A DNA stretch of 64,000 nt, from NCBI GenBank assembly GCA_900315595.1, contig OMZQ01000004.1:37434-101433 (forward strand), given 5' to 3'. Made by a program: the position numbers and the translations under genes. This stretch comes from an uncultured Eubacteriales bacterium. GTDB lineage: Bacteria > Bacillota > Clostridia > Oscillospirales > Oscillospiraceae. Shown piece by piece: positions 1-7,586 of this stretch (position 1 is its first letter; each line of letters starts with the position of its first letter). The notes below the pieces were generated by a model. It saw only the letters and a list, made by a program, of their open reading frames with translations. It ran no database searches and was not told the DNA's origin.

Positions 1-1720
1 CGCGGATCTTGTCCACGTCGATCTTCATGGTGAGCATCTTGGGCGCCCACTCGGAAACCTCGGGACGAGGCGCGGGGATGCAGGGGAGAATGACCTCATT
101 GAGGATCTCCAGACGGGCCTTGCGGCAGCGCTCCAGCGCGTCGGCGATGATCTCCATCGTCAGACCGTCGTTCTTGAGGTCCATCTGAATGGCGGTGACG
201 CCCTCGGTGGTGCCGGCTACCTTGAAGTCCATCTCGCCGTGGAAGTCTTCCACGCCCTGAATGTCGGTGAAGGTCCGCCATTCTCCGGTCTCCTTGTCGG
301 AGATCAGGCCGCAGGAGATGCCCGCCACGGGCCGCTTGATGGGCACGCCGGCGTCCATCAGAGCCAGGGTGGAGCCGCAGATGGAGCCCTGAGAGGTGGA
401 GCCGTTGGAGGACAGAACCTCAGAGACCACGCGGATGCAGTAGGGGAACTCGTCGAGGCTGGGCAGGACGGGGATCAGGGCCTTTTCAGCCAGTGCGCCG
501 TGACCGATCTCGCGGCGGGAGGTGGAGCGGGCCGCTCTGGCCTCGCCGGTGGAGTAGGCGGGGAAGTTGTAGTGGTGGATATAGCGCTTGCCTTCCTCGG
601 GGAAGATGGTGTCCAGCTTCTGCTCCATGGACATCGTGGCCAGGGTGCAGACGGAGAGAACCTGGGTCTGGCCTCTGGTGAACAGGCCGGAGCCGTGTAC
701 GCGGGGCAGAACGGCGACCTGGGCGTCGAGCGGACGGATGTCGTCCATGCCGCGGCCGTCCACGCGCTTGCCCGCGAGCAGCCACTTCTTGACGACCTTC
801 TTCTGCATCTTGTACAGGCAGACCTCGATGTTCTCCTCAAAGTCCTCATACTTCTCGGCAAACTTCTCGGCAAAGTCCAGACGGGCGGCGGTCAGACGCT
901 CCTCGCGGACGTTCTTGTCGTCGGTGTCCAGGGCAAACTCGATCTGATCCATGCCGTAGGCGCACAGATCGTCGAGCAGGTCGTGGTTGACGGCAGCCTT
1001 CTCAAAGGTGAACTTCGGCTTGCCGATGGCGGCGACGATCTCGTTGATGAAGGCGACGATCTTCTTGTTGGTCTCGTGGGCCAGCTCGATGCCCTTGAGC
1101 AGGATGTCCTCGGGGACCTCCTTGGCCTCGGTCTCGATCATGACGACCTTCTCGGCGGTGGAGGCGATGGTGACGAACATCAGCGCCGCGGCGCGCTGCT
1201 CGGCGGAGGGGTTGACGATATACTCGCCGTCCAGATACGCGACCTCGGTGGTGGCCATGGGGCCGTTCCAGGGCACGGAGGAGCAGGCGGTGGCGATGAA
1301 AGCGCCGAGGGAGGCGACGACCTCAACGGGGTTGTCGTGGTCCACGGCCAGGGCGGTCTCGGTGATCACGACGTCGTTGCGGAGCTCATCGTCGAAGAAG
1401 GGACGCATCGGGCGGTCGATCAGACGCATGGTCAGGATGGCCTTCTCGGAGGGACGGCCCTCGCGGCGGTTGAAGGAGCCGGGGATGCGGCCCACGCCGT
1501 ACAGACGCTCTTCAAACTCGATGGTCAGGGGGAAGTAGTCCATGCCCGCCTTGGGGATGGGGTTGCAGGTGATGGTGGAGAGAACCACGGTGTCGCCGTA
1601 GCGGCAGATGCACTCGGCGTCGGCCAGCTCTGCCACCCTGCCGGTCTCGACGGTAAACGTGCGGCCGCCGATCTCGGTCTCAAAGATGTGATGGTTGGGG
1701 TACTGTTTTCTGGTAACCAT
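1..1720 (-). CDS. pnp: Polynucleotide phosphorylase, 3' end cut by window edge
   Basis: PNPase degrades RNA 3' to 5' phosphorolytically in the cytoplasm. About 573 residues are present, starting MVTRKQYPNHHIFETEIGG. Both RNase PH-like cores are visible: the first with RPSEKAILTMRLIDRPMRP, the second with KRVDGRGMDDIRPL, then FTRGQTQVLSV and the block GSTSQGSICGSTLALMDAGV. The frame is still open at base 1, so the KH and S1 RNA-binding domains of the usual ~700-residue protein lie outside the window. The ATG at 1720 follows an AGGAGGTTATTC ribosome binding site. It lies downstream of rpsO, the classical rpsO-pnp order, separated by a hairpin and short repeats. Confidence 0.95.
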   Translation of the reverse strand, partial: MVTRKQYPNHHIFETEIGGRTFTVETGRVAELADAECICRYGDTVVLSTITCNPIPKAGMDYFPLTIEFEERLYGVGRIPGSFNRREGRPSEKAILTMRLIDRPMRPFFDDELRNDVVITETALAVDHDNPVEVVASLGAFIATACSSVPWNGPMATTEVAYLDGEYIVNPSAEQRAAALMFVTIASTAEKVVMIETEAKEVPEDILLKGIELAHETNKKIVAFINEIVAAIGKPKFTFEKAAVNHDLLDDLCAYGMDQIEFALDTDDKNVREERLTAARLDFAEKFAEKYEDFEENIEVCLYKMQKKVVKKWLLAGKRVDGRGMDDIRPLDAQVAVLPRVHGSGLFTRGQTQVLSVCTLATMSMEQKLDTIFPEEGKRYIHHYNFPAYSTGEARAARSTSRREIGHGALAEKALIPVLPSLDEFPYCIRVVSEVLSSNGSTSQGSICGSTLALMDAGVPIKRPVAGISCGLISDKETGEWRTFTDIQGVEDFHGEMDFKVAGTTEGVTAIQMDLKNDGLTMEIIADALERCRKARLEILNEVILPCIPAPRPEVSEWAPKMLTMKIDVDKIR

Positions 1721-1788
1721 GAATAACCTCCTATGGTACAGGTGTGTGGTGCATGGGAGGTTTCGCACTTGAAGCTGATGTGAGAGGG

Positions 1789-1816
1789 ATCAGGGGTCAG
1801 GGATCAGGGACCAGGG
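1789..1816. repeat. Four tandem 7-bp units in the rpsO-pnp spacer
   Basis: Four head-to-tail copies of a 7-bp unit with consensus RYCAGGG (ATCAGGG, GTCAGGG, ATCAGGG, ACCAGGG) lie between rpsO and pnp. They are non-coding and would be transcribed in the pnp leader. No function is assigned. Confidence 0.6.
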
Positions 1817-1892
1817 CTGATGCCTGTTGCCTATTGACTCTCACAGCACCTTCAAACGCGAAAGGCGCTCCCATGCGGGGCGGATTCAAACA

Positions 1893-1920
1893 ACGGGGTT
1901 TCCCCTGGGGGAAACCCCGT
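1893..1920 (-). terminator. Hairpin between rpsO and pnp
   Basis: A nearly perfect GC-rich stem (ACGGGGTTTCCCC with its complement) begins 12 nt after the rpsO stop codon. On the minus strand the 3' side runs into TTGTTTG, a mediocre U-tract, so it may be a partial terminator or an RNA-processing or stability hairpin between rpsO and pnp. Confidence 0.6.
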
Positions 1921-1931
1921 CTTTTGACGAA

Positions 1932-2198
1932 TTACTTACGGATACCCAGCTTGGCGATGATGGCGCGGTAGCGGTTGATGTCCTTGCGGGCCAGGTAGTC
2001 AAGCAGGCTGCGGCGCTTGCCGACCATCTTGAGCAGGCCGCGGCGGCTGTGGTTGTCGTGGGTGTGCACGCGCAGGTGCTCGGTCAGCTCGTTGATGCGG
2101 GCGGTGAGAATGGCGATCTGGACCTCGGGAGAACCGGTGTCGCCCTCATGGGTCGCGTTGTCCAGGATGACCTGGGACTTCTTTTCCTTCTGGATCAT
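1932..2198 (-). CDS. rpsO: 30S ribosomal protein S15
   Basis: S15 binds 16S rRNA helices 20-22 early in 30S assembly. The 88-residue product starts [14 protein letters not shown] and contains the family blocks [37 protein letters not shown] and LDYLARKD. An in-frame GTG 12 nt upstream overlaps the ribosome binding site, so the ATG at 2198, 8 nt after AGGTGG, is chosen; it gives the normal family length. It is first in the rpsO-pnp pair and diverges from the rnf operon. Confidence 0.96.
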   Translation of the reverse strand: MIQKEKKSQVILDNATHEGDTGSPEVQIAILTARINELTEHLRVHTHDNHSRRGLLKMVGKRRSLLDYLARKDINRYRAIIAKLGIRK

Positions 2199-2300
2199 GG
2201 TATTTACCACCTTTCAATTATTTCTGCCCATGGGCTAAGTATGCGGTCGGTGTGATCCGCAAACTGAGCGCCGGGGCTATGGCATTCTGCCAGCCGATAT

Positions 2301-2329
2301 ATAGTAGCACAGGGCTTGTCAAAAGTAAA
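2301..2329 (-). promoter_or_regulatory. Predicted promoter for rpsO
   Basis: On the minus strand TTTACT and TACTAT are separated by 17 nt, ending about 100 nt before rpsO. The gene-free stretch 2199-2551 holds this promoter and the divergent rnf promoter; the roughly 100 nt between them are AT-rich. S15 often autoregulates through its leader, but I could not identify such a structure. Confidence 0.55.
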
Positions 2330-2428
2330 GCATAATTTTTTTATTTTTCAAAAAAATTCCGCGCCGGAGCTGCGGAAGCGCGCGGCGGACTGGTTTGGAC
2401 AAAAAATGCAATTTTCCAAACACTTCCC

Positions 2429-2457
2429 TTTACAAAACGGGACGAATGTGATAAATT
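2429..2457 (+). promoter_or_regulatory. Predicted promoter for the rnf-nrfA operon
   Basis: TTTACA and TAAATT are separated by exactly 17 nt in an AT-rich stretch about 95 nt before rnfC. No clear operator or terminator was recognised in the leader. This is the only good sigma-A-like promoter seen before the genes from rnfC to the zinc-ribbon gene. Confidence 0.55.
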
Positions 2458-2551
2458 ATTGTTGAATCGGTATCTCTAACCTTCTGCGGCGCTGCCGTCG
2501 GGCGGGGCTGCCGATGGATCGCAAGGCATTAACTTGGAGGTGAAAAGGACA

Positions 2552-3898
2552 GTGAGAATCACATTTCGCGGCGGCGTGCATCCGAAGGGACACAAGGACC
2601 TGAGCAGCGAAGCGCCGCTGCGTCCGTTTAACCCCAGCGGGGAGATGGTGTTTCCCCTATCCCAGCACATCGGCAAGCCTGCAAAGGCCGTCGTGAAGAA
2701 AAACGACCCGGTCCTTGCGGGGCAGGTGATCGGCGAGGCGGACGGCTTCGTCTCGGCCAACGTCATCTGCTCCTGCTCCGGCAAGGTCGCCGCAGTGGAA
2801 AAGCGGCGCACCATCTCCGGCCAGCTTCTGGAATGCGTGGTCGTGGAAAACGACGGGCAGTTCACGCCCGCCGCAGATTATGAGACCAGGCGCGATCTCA
2901 GCAATCTGACCGACCGGGATATCTTAGACGCCGTGAAGGCGGCGGGCATCGTCGGCCTGGGCGGCGCGGGCTTCCCCACGCACGTCAAGCTGGCCCCGAA
3001 GAATCCGGACGCGATCCGCTACGTGATTGCCAACGGCGCGGAGTGCGAGCCCTATCTGACCTGCAACGACCAGCTCATGCGGACGAAGGCCGCGGAGATC
3101 GTCGAGGGTCTGGAGCTCATCCTGCGCCTGTTCCCGAACGCGGAGGGCGTCATCGGCATCGAAAAGAACAAGCCGCAGGCAATCGCCGCGATGGAGCAGG
3201 CTGCTTCCGGCAAAAAGCGGATTTCCGTCCGCGCGCTGGAAACCAAGTATCCGCAGGGCGGCGAACACAATCTGATCAAGGTGATCGTCGGGGCGGACTA
3301 CCCCGTGAAGATGCTCCCCGCAGACATGGGCTGCATCGTGGATAACGTCGGCACGATCTACGCGATCCAGCGCGCCGTCTGCTACGGCGAGCCGCTGTTT
3401 ACCCACGTGCTGACCGTGACCGGCGAGGCGATCGCAAAGCCCGGAAACTTCATCGTCCGCGACGGCACCAACGTCCGCGAGTTGCTGGAGGAATGCGGCG
3501 GCTTCCGCGAGGACCCGAAGAAGGTCCTGGCCGGCGGCCCGATGATGGGCTTCGCCCTCGGCTCGCTCGAGGTCCCGGTGGTCAAGACGACCAACGGCCT
3601 GACCTGTCTGGTCGAGGACGGCGTGGAGCTTGCGCGCAAGCGCGTCACCCATTGCCTGGGCTGCGGCCGCTGCACCACGGTCTGCCCCACCGGTCTGCTG
3701 CCCGGCCTGATGGCCGACGCAGTGCGCAAGGGCGACTATGAGCGCTACGAAAAGAAGCTCTACGGCCTGGAATGCGTGGCCTGCGGGTCCTGCACCTATA
3801 TCTGCCCCGCAAACCGTCCGCTGACCGAGACCTTCAAGCGGGTCAAGGCTGAAATCATGGCGCAGAAACGCGCCGCACAGGCGGGAGGTAAAAAATGA
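2552..3898 (+). CDS. rnfC: Rnf complex subunit C (NADH-side iron-sulfur flavoprotein)
   Basis: RnfC is the peripheral cytoplasmic subunit that exchanges electrons with NAD(H) in the ferredoxin:NAD+ oxidoreductase. The ~448-residue protein carries the Nqo1-like block GGAGFPTHVKL near residue 130 and two 4Fe-4S motifs, CLGCGRCTTVCPTG from residue 368 and CVACGSCTYICP from residue 408. It is the short form without the alanine-rich extension of proteobacterial RnfC. Start: GTG at 2552 after GGAGG and AAGGA; a TTG six codons upstream precedes the ribosome binding site. The stop overlaps the next start as ATGA, indicating translational coupling. It is first in the operon. Confidence 0.95.
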   Translation: MRITFRGGVHPKGHKDLSSEAPLRPFNPSGEMVFPLSQHIGKPAKAVVKKNDPVLAGQVIGEADGFVSANVICSCSGKVAAVEKRRTISGQLLECVVVENDGQFTPAADYETRRDLSNLTDRDILDAVKAAGIVGLGGAGFPTHVKLAPKNPDAIRYVIANGAECEPYLTCNDQLMRTKAAEIVEGLELILRLFPNAEGVIGIEKNKPQAIAAMEQAASGKKRISVRALETKYPQGGEHNLIKVIVGADYPVKMLPADMGCIVDNVGTIYAIQRAVCYGEPLFTHVLTVTGEAIAKPGNFIVRDGTNVRELLEECGGFREDPKKVLAGGPMMGFALGSLEVPVVKTTNGLTCLVEDGVELARKRVTHCLGCGRCTTVCPTGLLPGLMADAVRKGDYERYEKKLYGLECVACGSCTYICPANRPLTETFKRVKAEIMAQKRAAQAGGKK

Positions 3899-5448
3899 AT
3901 CCGACGTTGAATCTCTCCTCCGGCCCGCACGTCCGTGGGAAGCTGACGACGGCCCGGATCATGTTCCTGGTCTGTCTGACCCTGCTTCCCACCGCGGCCG
4001 TCGGCGTTGCGGTCTACGGCCTGCACGCCCTCTGGATCATCGTGGCCTCGGTCGTCTCGGCCTGGGCGACGGAATTTATCTTCGATACGCTGACCAACCG
4101 GCCCGACACCTGGAAGGACGGCAGCGCCATCGTGACCGGCCTGATGCTTGCGCTGACGCTCTCGCCCAGCGTGCCGCTCTACATCCCGATCATCGGCGGC
4201 ATCTTTGCCATCGGCGTGGTCAAGTGCTGCTTCGGCGGCCTGGGCAAGAACTTCATCAACCCAGCGCTTGCGGCGCGATGCTTTCTGCTGATCTCCTTCC
4301 CGACCGCAATGACGGAGTTCGCGGTGGACGGCGTGTCAATGGCGACGCCCGTGGCTGAGCTGGCCGCCGGCAAGGCTGTGAACATCACGCAGATGTTCCT
4401 CGGAACCACCAACGGCGTCATCGGCTCCTCGGTCCTCTGCCTGCTGATCGGCGGCATGATCCTCTGGTCGCTGGATATCATTCACGGACAGATCTGCTTC
4501 TCCGTTCTCGGCGGCTTCACCCTGTTCATGGCCATCTTCGGCGGGCAGGGCTTCGATCCCAAGTTCCTGGCCGCCCACCTCTGCGGCGGCGGCGTGATGA
4601 TCGGCGCCTTCTTCATGGCCACCGACTACGTCACCTCCCCGGTCAGCCGCCTCGGCCAGACGGTCTACGGCGTTCTGATCGGCGTCCTCGGCGCGCTGTT
4701 CCGCATCTGCGGTCACGCCGCCGACTCCTTCAGCTATTCCGTCATCGTGGGCAACCTCCTCGTCCCGCTGATCGACACCTACGTCGTATCCAAGCCCTAC
4801 GCCTTCCGCAAGTCCGCCCTGCGCATTCAGCGCGGCGAGCCGCGCAAGACCCTGGGCGAGCTGATTCCCAAGCCTGTGATCGCCCTGACCGTGATCGCTC
4901 TGGTCGCAGGCTTGGCCCTGTCCGGCGCGTTCAGCGTCACGAAGGACACCATCGACGCGCAGGAGCGCGCCAAGGCTGCGGCGGCCTACCGGTCCGTCCT
5001 TCCCGGTGCAGAGGACTTCACCTTCCTGGACAACCTGACCGCCGACTACGCCGGCAAGACCTACGGCACGGAATTCGGCAACGTCACGATCAACGAGGCC
5101 GTCGAGGGCAAGGACGCCGCCGGCAAGACCGTCGGCTACGGCATCAACGTGACCTCCAACGAGGGCTACGAGGGCAACGTCTCCCTCACCGTCGGCGTCA
5201 CCGCCGAGGGCGTCGTGACCTCCATCTCCTATACCAACCTCAAGGAGACGCCCGGCAAGGGCATGCTCTGCGGCGAGCCGGCCTTTATAGACCAGTTCAA
5301 CAACCGCCGCGTGACGGCCTTTGCGCTCAACGCCTCCGGCGACAATTCAATCGACGGCGTCACCGGCGCAACGATCACCTCCAAGGCTTCGGTCAACGCG
5401 GTCAACGCCGCCCTGGACTTCTTTGCGAACGTGATAAGGGGGGAATGA
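3895..5448 (+). CDS. Fused Rnf subunits D and G (two covalent FMN sites)
   Basis: A single 517-residue frame covers what are normally two proteins. Residues 1 to ~310 are RnfD: membrane helices, NPALAARCF, and the flavinylation motif DGVSMAT with Thr151. Residues ~320-517 are RnfG: one membrane helix (about 326-347), an FMN-binding domain with ETPGKGMLC, and the motif DGVTGATITS with Thr493. Both threonines fit the ApbE acceptor rule, and the RnfG domain should face outward. The usual separate rnfG gene between rnfD and rnfE is absent, so the fusion replaces it. No stop or frameshift interrupts the joint. ApbE is encoded at 57177-58175. Confidence 0.93.
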   Translation: MNPTLNLSSGPHVRGKLTTARIMFLVCLTLLPTAAVGVAVYGLHALWIIVASVVSAWATEFIFDTLTNRPDTWKDGSAIVTGLMLALTLSPSVPLYIPIIGGIFAIGVVKCCFGGLGKNFINPALAARCFLLISFPTAMTEFAVDGVSMATPVAELAAGKAVNITQMFLGTTNGVIGSSVLCLLIGGMILWSLDIIHGQICFSVLGGFTLFMAIFGGQGFDPKFLAAHLCGGGVMIGAFFMATDYVTSPVSRLGQTVYGVLIGVLGALFRICGHAADSFSYSVIVGNLLVPLIDTYVVSKPYAFRKSALRIQRGEPRKTLGELIPKPVIALTVIALVAGLALSGAFSVTKDTIDAQERAKAAAAYRSVLPGAEDFTFLDNLTADYAGKTYGTEFGNVTINEAVEGKDAAGKTVGYGINVTSNEGYEGNVSLTVGVTAEGVVTSISYTNLKETPGKGMLCGEPAFIDQFNNRRVTAFALNASGDNSIDGVTGATITSKASVNAVNAALDFFANVIRGE

Positions 5449-5449
5449 G

Positions 5450-6130
5450 ATGAACAAGTATTTAGAGCGCCTGTATAACGGCGTCATCAAGGAGAACCCC
5501 ACCCTGATCCTGCTGCTCGGCATGTGCCCGACGCTTGCGGTCTCCACCCAGGCGACCAACGGCATCGGCATGGGCCTTTCCACCACGGCGGTGCTGATCC
5601 TCTCCAACGTGGTCATCTCCGCGCTGCGGAAGGTCATCCCCGACCAGGTCCGGCTTCCGGCCTACATCGTCATCGTGGCCTCCCTGGTCACGGTCACGGA
5701 GCTGCTCATGAAGGCCTACGTCCCCGCGGTCTACGAGGCCCTGGGCATCTACATCCCGCTGATTGTGGTCAACTGCATCATCCTGGGCCGCGCGGAGGCC
5801 TACGCCAACAAGCACTCCGTCGGCCTGTCCGCGATGGACGGCCTGGGCATGGGCATCGGCTTCACCCTGGCGCTGACGCTGGCGGCTGCGGTCCGTGAGA
5901 TCCTCGGCAGCGGCACCGCCTTCGGCGTTCGCATCCTGCCCGCTGCGGTTGAGCCCATCGGCATCTTCGTCCAGCCTCCCGGAGCCTTCCTGGTCATCGC
6001 CCTGTTTATCGGCATCATGAACGCGATCGGGATCAAGACGCGCCAGCGCGAGCTGGTCGAAAGCGGCTGCGACGGCTGCTGCGCCACCTGCGCGGCTGCC
6101 TGCCAAAAGAAGGAGGCGGCTGACAAATGA
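5450..6130 (+). CDS. rnfE: Rnf complex subunit E, with cysteine-rich C-terminal tail
   Basis: RnfE is a six-helix membrane subunit that, with RnfA, coordinates a [2Fe-2S] cluster inside the membrane. Conserved cysteines are seen in LLLGMCPTLAVS (Cys26) and IPLIVVNCIILG (Cys109). The 226-residue product ends in an extra tail with five cysteines, CDGCCATCAAAC at about residues 207-218, which core RnfE does not need and which could bind a metal or form disulfides. It starts 1 nt after rnfDG stops and overlaps rnfA by ATGA. Confidence 0.94.
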   Translation: MNKYLERLYNGVIKENPTLILLLGMCPTLAVSTQATNGIGMGLSTTAVLILSNVVISALRKVIPDQVRLPAYIVIVASLVTVTELLMKAYVPAVYEALGIYIPLIVVNCIILGRAEAYANKHSVGLSAMDGLGMGIGFTLALTLAAAVREILGSGTAFGVRILPAAVEPIGIFVQPPGAFLVIALFIGIMNAIGIKTRQRELVESGCDGCCATCAAACQKKEAADK

Positions 6131-6705
6131 AATCTCTGATTTTAATTATCATCACCACTGCCTTCATCAACAATGTGGTGCTCAATCAGTTCCTGGGCAT
6201 CTGCTCCTTCCTCGGCGTCTCCAAGCAGATGAAGGCCTCCGCCTCCCTGGGCGGCGCGGTCATTTTCGTCATCACCATCGCCTCTGCGGTCGCGAGCCTG
6301 CTGTATGACTACGTCCTCAAGCCCAACGGCCTGGACTACATGAAGACCATCGTCTTTATCCTGGTCATCGCGGCCCTGGTTCAGATCGTCGAGATGTTCC
6401 TCAAGAAATCCTCGCCCTCGGTCTATAAGGCCCTGGGTATCTACCTGCCCCTCATCACCACCAACTGCGCGGTCCTCGGCGTGGCGCTGACCAACGTTCA
6501 GAACGGCTACAACTTCCTTGAGAGCGTTCTGGCCGGCTTCGGCACCGGCGTGGGCTACACCGTTGCTATCGTTCTGCTGGCAGGCGTCCGCAGCCGGATC
6601 GACGAGGAGGCCCTGCCCGCGCCCCTGCGCGGCGCGCCCATCGTTCTGATCGCCGCGGCCCTGATGTCCATTGCGTTTATGGGCTTCTCCGGCCTGTCGT
6701 TCTAA
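6127..6705 (+). CDS. rnfA: Rnf complex subunit A
   Basis: RnfA is the six-helix membrane partner of RnfE. The 192-residue product has the expected length and the paired cysteine motifs NQFLGICSFLGVS (Cys26) and LPLITTNCAVLGVAL (Cys114), which with those of RnfE hold the intramembrane [2Fe-2S] cluster. Its start overlaps the rnfE stop, and rnfB follows after 12 nt with AAGGAGG in the gap. Confidence 0.96.
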   Translation: MKSLILIIITTAFINNVVLNQFLGICSFLGVSKQMKASASLGGAVIFVITIASAVASLLYDYVLKPNGLDYMKTIVFILVIAALVQIVEMFLKKSSPSVYKALGIYLPLITTNCAVLGVALTNVQNGYNFLESVLAGFGTGVGYTVAIVLLAGVRSRIDEEALPAPLRGAPIVLIAAALMSIAFMGFSGLSF

Positions 6706-6717
6706 GGAGGGCGCGTT

Positions 6718-7563
6718 ATGAACGGTAACATAATTCTGATCACGACCCTCGTCATCACCGTCATCGGCGTCCTGGTCGGCTTCGGCCTGGTCTTTGCCGG
6801 AAAGAAGTTCCGCGTGGACGTGGACGAGCGGGAGACCGCCGTCCGCGAGATCCTGCCCGGAAACAACTGCGGCGCCTGCGGCTTCGCCGGCTGTGACGCA
6901 ATGGCTGCCGCCATCGTCAAGGGCGAGGCGCCGGTCAACGGCTGCCCGGTGGGCGGCGGGCCGGTCGCGGAGAAGATCGCGGCCATCATGGGCACCGACG
7001 CCGGGAGCGTCGAAAAGAAGGTCGCCTTCGTCCGCTGCAAGGGAAGCTGCGAGTTCACGAAGAATCAGGGAACCTACGTCGGCCTGGAGGACTGCCGCTC
7101 CGCCCAGATGAACGGCATCCGCTTTACCGACTGCGATTACGGCTGCCTGGGTCTCGGCTCCTGCGTGAAGGTCTGCCCGGAAAACGCCATCACGGTCAAG
7201 GACGGCATCGCCGCCGTCGATCCCCGCAAGTGCGTCGGCTGCGGCCTCTGCGCCAAGACCTGCCCCCGCAATCTGATCGAGCTGGTTCCCGAAAGCAAGC
7301 TGGTCCGTGTTCGCTGCTCCAACCGGGACAAGGGCCCGACGGTCAAGAAGGTCTGCTCCGCCGGCTGCATCGGCTGCATGCTCTGCACCAGGCTCTGCCC
7401 GACCAAGGCGATCACCGTGGAAAATAACCTGGCGCATATCGACTACGAGGCCTGCATCCAGTGCGGCAAGTGCGCCGAAAAATGCCCCGCCCACGTCATC
7501 AACCTGCCCCTGCGTTCCGCGAACCCGGAAGCGCCTGCGTCCCAGGCTGCCCCGAACGGCTGA
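6718..7563 (+). CDS. rnfB: Rnf complex subunit B (ferredoxin-accepting iron-sulfur protein)
   Basis: RnfB is the entry point for electrons from reduced ferredoxin. The 281-residue protein has one N-terminal membrane helix (about residues 5-25), the Fe-S domain NNCGACGFAGCDAM with a further Cys in NGCPVGG, and several ferredoxin-like motifs: SCVKVCPENAI, CVGCGLCAKTCP, CIGCMLCTRLCP and CIQCGKCAEKCP. This matches clostridial RnfB. The gap to nrfA is only 23 nt and contains a ribosome binding site but no terminator. Confidence 0.96.
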   Translation: MNGNIILITTLVITVIGVLVGFGLVFAGKKFRVDVDERETAVREILPGNNCGACGFAGCDAMAAAIVKGEAPVNGCPVGGGPVAEKIAAIMGTDAGSVEKKVAFVRCKGSCEFTKNQGTYVGLEDCRSAQMNGIRFTDCDYGCLGLGSCVKVCPENAITVKDGIAAVDPRKCVGCGLCAKTCPRNLIELVPESKLVRVRCSNRDKGPTVKKVCSAGCIGCMLCTRLCPTKAITVENNLAHIDYEACIQCGKCAEKCPAHVINLPLRSANPEAPASQAAPNG

Positions 7564-7586
7564 GACCAAAGAGGAGAAAAAACGAT

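Noticed and set aside
239..1726. Long open frame on the plus strand opposite pnp
   Set aside because: The translation is low-complexity Gly/Asp/Val/Leu and matches no family; it is the antisense shadow of a clear pnp coding region, an effect of high G+C third positions.
2552..7563. Na+-translocating NADH:quinone reductase (Nqr) instead of Rnf
   Set aside because: The 4Fe-4S-rich RnfB and the ferredoxin-type RnfC motifs are present and no NqrF is encoded, so Rnf is the right assignment.
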